From Owenia fusiformis (lineage: Eukaryota; Annelida; Polychaeta; Sabellida; Oweniidae), in NCBI GenBank assembly GCA_903813345.2, contig CAIIXF020000002.1, forward strand, positions 8,637,555 through 8,701,554: a DNA stretch of 64,000 nt, given 5' to 3'. This document shows, one piece after another, positions 12,803 to 22,399 of the stretch. The position numbers were made by a program, and so were the translations under genes. Numbering within the stretch: the stretch's first letter is position 1; each line of letters begins with the position of its first letter. The notes under the pieces are model-generated. The model was not told the DNA's origin, searched no databases, and was given only the letters and a program-made list of their open reading frames with translations.

Positions 12803-14240
12803 CCCTTCATTCAATTCAATTCAATTTATTTCATAATTCTTATATAATATACACTATAAAACAAGCCGCTAGACACCCTAGTGGGTATATGTTGCGGTTT
12901 AACAGAAATCATTAAAATGACATCTAGACTACATATAAAAGAAAACACTTATATTATGTTACATGTAGGTATATAAAAATGGTATTAACAATTAATCTAA
13001 GGATGTACAATGTAAAAATGTTACAAAAAATCAGGTACCAGTATAAAATCAACAGTATAGTATGATATTGGTATTATACATTATCGATAGATGAGTAGTT
13101 TTTTATATGAAGATTTGAAAATATTTAGAGTGGAGCATTTTTTAATATCATGTGGTAGAGCATTCCAAAGATTAGGACCTAGATAGCGAAGGGAAAGTTT
13201 AGAGCATTTAGGGATATGAAAATAATGCAATTGTCTTGTGTAATGATGATGAATATTAATGTTGATATCAAACAAGTCTTGAAATAGATTTTTTGGAAGA
13301 CTGGGGTGCTTATTAAAGATTTTGTACATGAACTGACCAGTACAATATCTGTTGACATCAAAAATATTTAATATTCTAAGATCTTTAAATAGGGGAGCGG
13401 AGTGAGAAAGTCTATCCTTATTTAAAGCTAGCCTTAAGAATTGTTTCTGCAGTTTATGTAGACGATCATAAAATGATTTAAATGTGTTACCCCATATTAT
13501 GTTGCAATAATTTAATTGAGAGTGTATCAATGAGTAGTAAATTGTTTTGAAACTGTCTATTTGAAGTAGATGTTTAATGTGATAAAGAGAACCAATGACG
13601 CGAGAAATCTTTGTTTCAACAGATTTTATGTGCTCTTTAAATTTCAAGTTTTTATCAATAATAATTCCAAGAAAGTCAATTTTTTCCCGGAAATTTATGT
13701 TCTCATTGCGTATTTTAAGATTCAGATTTGTTTGATTTTTTTGGGTCCAAATAGAATAGCATTGGTTTTGCCAATATCAAGTGAAAGTTTGTTTGCTTTT
13801 ATCCAGTCATCTATTGAATTCAAGTTTGCATTAGTTCTAGTCATAAGTTCATTTAAATCATAATCACTATCAAGAAGATTGGTGTCATCAGCAAACATAA
13901 TAAATTTTAGATTAGGGGCAACAAAAGGCAGATCATTTATGTAAAGAATAAATAATAGTGGTCCAAGTACCGAGCCCTGCGGAACACCACAATTTAGAGA
14001 TGATTGTTTAGATTCATAATTGTTAATGGTGACATATTGTTTGCGGTCTTTTAAATAACTTTCAAACCAGGACTTAGCTATTCCTCTGATGCCATAATAT
14101 TCAAGTTTTTGTATCAAAATGTCATGATTAATTGTGTCAAAGGCCTTGGAAAAATCTAATGTTATGCCAATGCTCGTTTTCCCCAAATCAGTTGATTTAT
14201 CTTCTATTGGAATTAACCGTAATTCATCTTTAAAATTTTT
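12803..14240 (-). mobile_element. 5'-truncated CR1/Jockey-like non-LTR retrotransposon
   Basis: Reverse transcriptase sequence on the minus strand. The block at 14186-13722 contains LDFSKAFDTINHDIL, GVPQGSVLGPLLFILYINDL and the catalytic FADD box. The block at 13647-13081 contains the C-terminal region (LNYCNIIWGN, LGPNLWNALP) ending in a stop. The two blocks are in different frames; the break falls near a run of seven A/T bases around 13735, a single frameshift. There is no endonuclease domain, so the copy is truncated near 14240. The 3' end, at about 12807-12829, carries a short AATTG-type tandem tail, as LINEs of this group often do. It is dead. Clade assignment rests on the FADD box and overall resemblance. 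Confidence 0.93.
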
Positions 14241-14495
14241 GCAGAAATGAAGATTTCTGAAGTTATGAAACTTTTACAATTCAAGCAAGCAATTACTCAA
14301 TTATAAATTGCAAAAATATGAATAATATAAAACAACAAAAATATTTCCAACTTTTTATCGGTACGCCCTGAATTTACAACCCTTTGCATTCGTTCGACTT
14401 CACTTCTTAAAAGAAAGCTTCGTCTTCAGTTTATAACTCGACTCTGCGTGCAAGGTATGGATTTACAGTAGAGGTGCATAAATTATCTTCATTCT

Positions 14496-14729
14496 TCATC
14501 CTAGATACAATCCAACAAACTGAATTCTAGGGGTGGATCCATGATCTAAATATGAAAGGGACACAACTTTTTCCACTTCATTAAATGTTTCAATTATTGA
14601 ACGAATTTCTGAAATAATATTTTCTGTTAAATGTTGATTGTCCAATACATAGCTAGGCCCATGCCATCTATTGTGGTCGGTCTTCTGAATTCCCATCTGA
14701 CTTATCACAACAAAACGTAAAAGCATCAC
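14496..14729 (-). other. Unassigned 77-codon open frame
   Basis: The frame ends in a stop and contains GIQKTDHNRWHGPSYVLDN and SYLDHGSTPRIQFVG. The composition looks more protein-like than most non-coding frames here. A possible acceptor (TGATAAG on the minus strand) precedes it. I recognise no family. It could be a terminal exon or a decayed repeat. Confidence 0.2.
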
Positions 14730-16129
14730 ATTCTAAGGCCATAAATACTGCACTCAACTGAGAAGTTGGATTCGATAGGTCAAAAACCCAATAAATTGAA
14801 AAATGGGGATATAACATTAACATCCAGATCAGAAGAGGCCTTTGATAAGTACGGTTTGAAAATCATTAAAATTGCACCAACAACAATTTGAAACATAAAA
14901 AATCAAAAACCACGGTATAGCACTTTTTACAATGGTAATGTTATAGAAGTTCATCGAAAAGTAAGGTGTATTCTTTGAAATATTTATCGACAACAAAGAA
15001 TAAACAATTAATTGTATCATAAAACTCTATTCTTACAGGGTCAAGTGTAGCGTTGCGATAAAAGAATTGTTACAAGAGCATGTTGTGTATTAGATACACT
15101 CCCCTCCAAAAGTTTGGAAACTGGGAGTCCAATATTTGACCTGGATGGTGTGTTATAGCCTATCTATATATGGCGATTTCAACTTTAACAAAGTCATAAT
15201 TATACATATTTAATAGTAATTGATCGAGGAAGCATACTAGGATTCTAGCTGCTTATACAGGCTTTAATATCTTATGAATCAAAAAGAGACCTTCTGTTAC
15301 TAAACTTACTGAGGGGGGTGTACGTTTGTATAGTATTAATTCCTATGTCAATTATTCCTAGTTCTATAACAGGACATAAAGGTTTCTAAGAATTATTGAG
15401 ATAAGGGATTAAATATGAATCGTTCAAAGAATTCTAGCATTTGAAATATGGTTTACTTGGTTAAAGACGATGTATAGGGTTGAACTTGACATTAATCTAG
15501 ACCTAGATGTAATACTGAGCGGATATAGGGATTTAAAACAAGGATTTTTGAACGAAGATATGGATCACCTACTGTAGTTCGTAAGAGTAGCTTCAGCATG
15601 TTCACATTTATGTTGAAAATTATATAATGTTATAAAAACCTATTTATTTATAGAATCAAATTTTTTAGATTTTGAAGGACTGATTAATTCTAGCGAACTG
15701 GATGTTTAGCTATGAACTTCATAATGATTTTTTTTTAGTTCAAGAATAATTATTTCATTAATTATAGGATGCCGGTATACTTTCTATAGTTCATCGAAGA
15801 AAATAACACTTTCCTTCTGATTTCTTTGCCAAATGCTTCATATTGTAACAGGAGTTCTTTCATTTTTTCTTGCGTTACTGTTGACTTTTTCATGACTCAT
15901 GATTTGATATGCGTTTCAGGGAAAACAGTGGATACTAACTTTTAAACAGCACAAAACAGAACGTCCGAAACGCACAAGGTGATAACAAACAAAAAATCAC
16001 AAGCGACAGAAACAAAAACGCATAAGGAATAACAAACAAAAATGCAAAATGGGACAACTGCAACAATAAGAACACATCAGCAATAAAAGGGACAAAAGAC
16101 TGATTCTATAGAGCGCAGGTGACATCATA
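14730..16129. other. Gene-less interval upstream of the 245-codon ORF
   Basis: AT-rich, with no domain-bearing frame. A Tc1-type inverted terminal sequence (CACTCCCCTCCAAAAGTTTG) sits at about 15098-15122. The 5' UTR or promoter of the downstream ORF may lie in the last few hundred bases, but no TATA box stands out. Confidence 0.4.
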
Positions 16130-16867
16130 ATGACGATGACAATGTCGCGTCCACGTTTACGTCATGCTCCTGAACTTCAAGAACAAAATGGGACTGTATA
16201 TAAGGAGGAATCTGCGGTAATACATATTAAAAGGAGAAGTGCTCCAAATATCAGGTACAACGGTGTGCCAGTCTTGGAGGAAAACTCGACAGTATCGTGC
16301 GACCGTTGCATATCCAGATCGTCCTCCGTTCCAAATCAGAAAAATCAAAATGGAGATAGACTATTAAAGCATAGACCAAAAACTAGAAATAATAGTTTAA
16401 GTTCTTCAAAATTATTATCCTCAAGTCCAAATTCTGGAACTTCAAGTTATAAGTTACCCACAAAGGAAGGATTTGACCTAAGTGCCTACAGTAACAGGTA
16501 TAAACGATACATAAAGGCGGAGGACATCAAAGTAACCGGAAGTGACGTCAGGACTCTTCATAAAAGTAAAAGTGCTGATTCACGGTTGATAGGTTCAGCG
16601 ATAGAACTACCACCTAGTGGCAAACAAAAAACCAAAATCAATCAAAGTACTATAAACTTGGCAAAGGCTTTAAAAAGAAATGACGATGCGCAACTACTAG
16701 CGCATGGTTTAGACGCGCTTAATCTCCAAACGTCTGAAGATACGTGGAAGAAAGAAATCGAGGATAAATGTTTCAAATGGATGGAAGACCTTCCAGAAAG
16801 GTTCTCTGCAATGGACAGTCTGTTACCATCGCTCCCTTCAGAATCTAAAAATACAAATGACACATAG
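16130..16867 (+). CDS. Uncharacterised protein, 245 residues, single open frame
   Basis: This is the longest plus-strand frame not explained by a repeat. Two in-frame ATGs lie close together (residues 1 and 5 of MTMTMSRPR). The protein is basic and rich in serine, asparagine and lysine, so probably largely disordered. A serine-rich stretch spans about residues 88-105. The C-terminal 60 residues look helical and amphipathic (NLAKALKRNDD, WKKEIEDKCFKWMEDLPERF). No signal peptide or membrane segment is visible. A poly(A) signal follows the stop by about 37 bases. No splice site is needed, so the gene may be intronless, or this may be the last exon. I do not recognise a family and assign no function. 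Confidence 0.6.
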   Translation: MTMTMSRPRLRHAPELQEQNGTVYKEESAVIHIKRRSAPNIRYNGVPVLEENSTVSCDRCISRSSSVPNQKNQNGDRLLKHRPKTRNNSLSSSKLLSSSPNSGTSSYKLPTKEGFDLSAYSNRYKRYIKAEDIKVTGSDVRTLHKSKSADSRLIGSAIELPPSGKQKTKINQSTINLAKALKRNDDAQLLAHGLDALNLQTSEDTWKKEIEDKCFKWMEDLPERFSAMDSLLPSLPSESKNTNDT

Positions 16868-16903
16868 TTTAATATAAAAGATACAATGTATAGTGAATGA
16901 TCA

Positions 16904-16909
16904 AATAAA
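16904..16909 (+). terminator. Poly(A) signal AATAAA
   Basis: Canonical AATAAA located 37 bases after the TAG stop of the 245-codon frame. It supports that frame being transcribed in this orientation. Confidence 0.55.
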
Positions 16910-18178
16910 AATAATCTAGTCAAAGCCTTATCTAAAATAAAATAAAATAATAAATAAAACTTACTGATAAACTACTGTTATATGCAAAGTTTAGTATAGT
17001 TAAACTAGTTTTCTGAGTTTTTAGAGATTTGGTCAGTTTCAGGCTCTTGCCAGTCCTAAAATAAATAGACTAAATAAATGGCATAAAATGCAATACGTTG
17101 CCATGCGACTGTTGTAAAGGTACCGTTATCAAACTTTGAAATTAGTGGGGCAACTTTAAATATTTTAGTTCTTTACTGACTTTGGTAAGGGGTGCCAAGT
17201 TCCTGATCGAATACCTATAAACTTTGAACAAATAAAATGGCACTTTCATTCCCTGAGTTAATATTAGTTGTAGCATTTAAATTCTCTTAAATGAATTCCA
17301 AAGTATTTATTGCATTTTCTAAGCGTTTTAAACTCATTTTCAAACAGAAAAACAATACTCCAAAAGATTACGTCAATATTTGAAAAGTATAATCCCAAGT
17401 GAGAAGGACTTCTGTAACTTATAATAGAACATCTTAGATTTCCAAGAGATGACGTTTTCATAATTGAAAATCAAATTGGTAAGCGAATATGATAAAAGAA
17501 CTAAGCTGCGATTGAGTCATACTTGAAAATATTAATTGTTAAACATGGAATTCGCATTGTGTGAATGTACACCCCATACAAAGGCATTGTTAGTGATGGG
17601 GACTTACATTCAACTCGCTTATAAGTTATAAGTTCGCCTGACCTTGATTATATGAATTCTTTGCTAAACAAATAAAGTTGGTCAATTGGGAACTTTATGC
17701 TCGTTGCCACCAGGGGTGGCTATCAAAACGCAAGGGCATACTTTGGAAAATGTACAAATATGGTCGATGCATTGCTTGGGGGAATGCTGGACAACTGTCT
17801 CTGGGGCAAAACGGGACAACTTATACTTCACAGTTTGCTATACGATGCCTTTTGTTTTCAAAAAACTAACTGACATCGAAAATAAGTAAGGTAAACATCA
17901 AATCGATTGACATTAACATATTTGGTTATTTTATTGTCTATAACGTGCAGGTTCTAGCTTTTCTAGCTTGCTGATTCAAAGATAAAAATGGATGTGCAAT
18001 TATGTTTCTTTTTGTAGAAAATATTACTTGGCTTACGATATGCAATAGAATACAAATACAATGCATTGCATTGCAATGCAATACAATACAATATACATGT
18101 GAGAGTATAAGGTGTGTATGTTGTATATCAGTATTCCAATCATTTGGAGAAATCGCTAAAATGAATCTATAGATGTCA
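16910..18178. other. Gene-less interval before the 7SL gene
   Basis: No supported coding sequence. An ATTGC/AATAC-type microsatellite lies at about 18058-18095, just upstream of the 7SL RNA gene. Confidence 0.45.
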
Positions 18179-18475
18179 GCTGGGAGTCGTGGCGTGCTCC
18201 TGTAATCCAGTTACTTGGAGGCTGGGGTTGTGGAACGGTTTGAGGGCGGGAGTCCTGCTTGTCGGTGCTCTATGTCGATCGGGCGTCCGCACTAAGCTCG
18301 GCATCAATATGGTCACCCCTGGGGAGCCTAGGGTGCCCAGGTTGCCTAAGGAGGGACGTACAGGTCCAGGGCGGAAACGCAGCAGACAAAAGTCCCCATG
18401 TCGAGCAGTAGTGGGATCGCGCCTGTGAATAGGCGACGCCTTGCAGCCCGTCCGACATAGTTGGACTCAATCCTT
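18179..18475 (+). ncRNA. 7SL RNA of the signal recognition particle
   Basis: This is the RNA scaffold of SRP, which recognises signal peptides and targets ribosomes to the endoplasmic reticulum. The sequence follows metazoan 7SL end to end. The 5' Alu-domain region has CCTGTAATCC. The S domain contains TCGATCGGGCGTCCGCACTA and GGCATCAATATGGT. A GGAG tetraloop region (GGGGAGCC) marks helix 6. Helix 8 has GGGCGGAAACGCAGCAG. The 3' strand has AGTAGTGGGATCGCGCCTGT. Length is about 297 nt, close to the roughly 300 nt usual in animals. A TTTT run at 18474-18477 is the Pol III terminator. No internal truncation or poly(A) tail is visible, so this looks like a gene and not a retropseudogene. Open frames in this stretch are spurious. 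Confidence 0.97.
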
Positions 18476-19769
18476 TTATTTTTATTTTCAACATGTTAAA
18501 TGTAAATATTGATGGAAATTGTGAATTGGCTTGGAAAGATTTTTGATGAGTGTATTTTGACGATATTCTGGTTAAGGGAACACTGGAAATCCGTGACAAA
18601 AATGTCGAGCCATAATAGAATTGTAAAAAGTAATACGTATGGTCATACGAGAGTTGATCATAAATATATTCTTATTAAAGTATTACAGAATGCGCATCAT
18701 ACTATACTAGAATGTCAATGTCGTAATGTCGTGTCGATAAGAAATAGTTGCCAAAATATATGCACTCGGGCAAGTTAATTAAAAAGTTATAAAATAGAAC
18801 CAATTAACCAGGTTTAATTACAAAAACAAGTTATCAAATAAGCTTTCAAACACATTATGTTACAGTAAAATGTTAAATGTTTGGAACTACTTTGAATTTA
18901 AAAAATAAGAATATCGAATGACTATATTGCAACAGTAAACTGAAAAAATAGAAACATATGTACAGGCCTAACCTTTGTATATTTCAGATAGTTATGAATA
19001 ATGTGCAGCAAAGTTATGGCCTTTTGTAATTTAGGGAATTTATTTTCGAAAATAACATGGCAGAGGAGCATAAGAATATAAGGGGCCACACATGCGATAG
19101 ACAACTTAAATACAAACTAAAATGAACTTAAGCCATGTATAAATGTTTTTATTTTTACATTTACACTCTACTATACATTGCATTTGGTGTTCATGAGCAA
19201 CCCATTTGGCTTATTAGTAATGATTATGTATTTGTTTTTATTTGTCTGTTCCTTATTAATGGTTTATCGGTTGAAAGTTAGATGTTAATTAAGGTACTTT
19301 CAAAAATATATTAAACAATTCAATTAGACAAACAAAGTATCTTATGCATTTCTAGGTGTTAGGTATAGTAGTGTGATTTACTATTTCAAACGTTTTGAAC
19401 TATTCATGGTCATGTGAACTATGTAAACCTATGTAAAAAAAGCTAAAAGGTCATTTTTAGTGAAATAAAAAATTGTTTTCATACTACCACTCAATCAGGA
19501 CCAATAAAGGCCACTCTATGATTGGTACATAGATCCGATATCTATGAAATGACTGGAAAGAGAATAAAGTCCACTTCGATTTTGATAAAACTATAAATCG
19601 AATGATATGATGAACTTATTGATAAGTACGAAATGAGTCATTGCACAAAAGTTGTCCAATATTTCACTGCGCATGCGCAGAACCATTACTTCCGGTTTTC
19701 CAAAGCCTATGGGATTTATAATGGAGACATTTTTCGAACGCTTACTGTGCGAATGATATTGATTTGCCA
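18476..19769. other. Gene-less interval
   Basis: AT-rich intergenic sequence between the 7SL gene and the tandem duplication. No exon, RNA gene or clear mobile element was recognised. Confidence 0.45.
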
Positions 19770-20125
19770 CCTTAGTCATCTCAGGTTTCTATAACTAGAC
19801 ATCAACCTTTACTGATTTAACATGTTTTAAGCAATGTACACATGCACACTTTTCGGCCAATTTGTTTTGAAAAAATCATGAGGAATTCATGCATGACTCC
19901 ATTGAAATCCATTAGAAATGGCGTCAAAATGGTGAAATGAGGATATTCAACGGTCTGGTAGAGGTACTTAAAATCATATGGTATCTTAGTCATCTCAGGT
20001 TTCTGTAACTTTGAAGGTAGATCTGTTTGATTCCGTTGAGATTAGAATCCTCATACCTTTAACTTTTCGGCCAATTTCAAACAAAATATGATAACTTTTG
20101 GTGATATAACTGGTTCATTACATTG
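19770..20125. repeat. Diverged tandem duplication, period about 211 bp
   Basis: CTTAGTCATCTCAGGTTTCT occurs near 19773 and again near 19985. ACTTTTCGGCCAATTT recurs with the same spacing, as does a GCGTCAAAAT/ACGTCAAAAT segment further on. The second unit runs directly into the CRE cluster. It is not coding. Confidence 0.65.
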
Positions 20126-20128
20126 GAA

Positions 20129-20217
20129 TGACGTCAAAATAAAATAAGACAATCTCAGTTTCTATGGCACTGACGTCATGACGTCAGATTTATCTTAAGA
20201 TCTCAAATATGACGTCA
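20129..20217. promoter_or_regulatory. Cluster of four palindromic CRE octamers
   Basis: The full octamer TGACGTCA, the binding site of CREB/ATF bZIP dimers, occurs at 20129-20136, 20171-20178, 20179-20186 and 20210-20217, the middle two directly abutting. The cluster lies 116 bp upstream of the tRNA-Ser gene and about 2.2 kb upstream of the eL31 start codon. It may be an enhancer, a promoter of an unseen transcript, or a repeat by-product. Confidence 0.5.
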
Positions 20218-20332
20218 TGTTTAATCAATGAATGACATCTATCGGCTATTCGACCAATTCTGTGCAATGTTCACGTTCGTATATAAAGTGCAGTATATAA
20301 GTATATAACGAGTTGTCATCCGTACATCAACT

Positions 20333-20414
20333 GCAGTCGTGGCCGAGTGGTTAAGGCGGTAGACTAGAAATCTACTGGGGTCTCCCCGCGCAGGTTCGAA
20401 TCCTGCCGACTGCG
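20333..20414 (+). tRNA. tRNA-Ser (anticodon AGA)
   Basis: A complete 82-nt class II tRNA. Acceptor arms GCAGTCG and CGACTGC pair perfectly, with G at the discriminator position. The anticodon loop within GACTAGAAATCTA carries AGA (read as IGA). A long variable arm (GGGGTCTCCCC) is diagnostic of serine tRNA. The T arm has GGTTCGAATCC, a perfect B box. A T-rich run (TTTTCTT) follows as Pol III terminator. TATATAA motifs lie 25-45 bp upstream. No intron. Confidence 0.98.
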
Positions 20415-22399
20415 TATACTTTTCTTAAATTTGTTAATCAATTATTTGTGCGCGTTGAATATTTTTCGAGCCAAAAAGAATTGAAAAGTTTTATTAAAAG
20501 TTATTTGTCGCGGAACTGATAAGTTAAAACTACTGACATGTTTATTTTAAGGATGGAGTCGGCACTTTATTATGGTCCTTTTTGATGTATTGGATTTCCC
20601 TTTTATCATCAATCTTTCGGATAAAATGAACTAGTGAAGATAGATATGTTCTGTACGTCTCATTTGATAGCCATTACGTATGGAGACAAACTATTAATTA
20701 TAATTATTTTAAAAAATTGGATTTTAGGCAAACAAACAAACAAAAAACAAACAAACAAACAAATGTCAGACAGACAAATACACATTTGATCTGGAGTGAT
20801 ATTTTAGTATTAATTATTTTAAAAAAAAGGTATTAGATTTAAACAAACTAACTAACAACCAAGCAAGCAAACAAACAAACAAATAAACAATCTTACTCGA
20901 CACAATATATCATCCAAAAAGTGAATCATAATTTCTGAACACTGCAAGCTCCATGATGGAGCTTTGATTTGCAATTTCGGCCATAACAAAATGTGATATT
21001 AGTCCAGTTACTGTAACTAATCTCAATTTGGTTCGATTTTGGTAACTCCGTGAACGAAAAAGTGTATGTATGGATCAACTCTAACATTCGATGTGACTGA
21101 TGTGAAATTTTTCCTGAAAATAATTTTTTACCTTTTTAACCTCCCGCCATCTGGCGAAATCAGAATGACAGTTTTGACATTTTCTATAGATGGCGTATTC
21201 AGCAGATGATTTTTGATTTTCGTAGGGAGTATTGATTCAAACTTTCTTCTTGACAGAGGATATACTTGGTGATCCAGGGATTATAGTCTATAGCTAATGG
21301 GTAACTTTACCACCCTTGGTATTAACAAGGTTTTAGTTGTATAACCTATTTTCAGAAAAAATTCATTAATCAAGATAATAAGCATCCTAAAAACCCTTCT
21401 CCGGGCCCTCCCCCTTCGACATTTCCTAGAGCCCTCCTAGGATTCATATGAAGATTTGAAATATTTCTCCATTCCTACATGTCCCAGTGCAATTCCGCCA
21501 CTGCGACCGGGGTTTGGGAAGCCTACCTTAATTGTTTCATCAATTTGTCTATATCATGGCTTTTCTTTCCCTGGAGCACCGTTCAAACTAGTGGACTGCT
21601 GTATTGCTTATCGTTATTAAAGAATTATTTTATTAAAAATTTAAGACTATTATTACTATAGAATAGAATTCATTTTAACCGCACAAGAACAGATTTTTAC
21701 ATTATATATAGATGTCGCTATGCTATAACAAGAGTATTAACAGTTTGTAAAGATGTCGCTGTAACATCAGCTCCCAGAATGCATTTGTACTTCCTTTCAC
21801 CATATTGCATTCAAGGTAACAAAATACAGAAAATATTTCCACAATCTAACCCAATCTCTTCCATAATAAAACCTTTTCAGACCAACCTTCCTCGAATTAT
21901 GTATCTGTTATCAATTCTCAACATTTTGATTAATCATTTTGGCACTAAAAACGACAGGTTCACGGAGAAATATAACTTTGAAAAGAGGCATTGACCTAAT
22001 CGAAAATTTACGGAAATTTTTAATTTTCTACAAATTTTAACTCCTATCTCGCCTTTATTACAGTTGAATTAATAAATTGTGCGTTATTTACTGTAACTTG
22101 CCATGCATATTAACCTAAAACATTGGTTGTTTGTGATGAATTATCGAAGTGTTGGTTGTTTTCTCTATAAATTAGGTTGCCATCGTAAGCTTCCATTTTT
22201 CTTTTGAATTTAGATTCTATTTGCAACGCAAGTCGAGATTATCCTCGAGTCTAGGGCTTGTCATTGACTAAAGACTCATTGGCTCAAGACTTAGGTTTGC
22301 CCAAATGGAGCTACCACAAACAAGTATTGTATAGCAAGACATGACATTACTTATTACATTTTTGATATTTTCATCTGTGACCTTCTGTTTCCATTGCAG
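20415..22399. other. Intergenic / 5' region of the eL31 gene
   Basis: Two CAAA-type simple repeats (about 20729-20762 and 20843-20888), each preceded by a similar ATTATTTTAAAA segment, look like a small duplication or LINE-tail relics. The non-coding first exon and promoter of eL31 should lie in or before this interval because the start codon sits right after an acceptor, but I could not place them. Confidence 0.4.

Noticed and set aside
12343-12836. Overlapping frames of 73-95 codons on both strands
   Set aside because: They translate palindromic short motifs; no family signature or splice context.
18189-18599. Open frames of 79 and 109 codons on both strands
   Set aside because: They lie over the 7SL RNA gene; their GC-rich codons come from SRP RNA structure.
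20729-20888. CAAA-type repeats considered as a CRISPR-like array
   Set aside because: Simple sequence with no unique spacers, in a eukaryotic genome.
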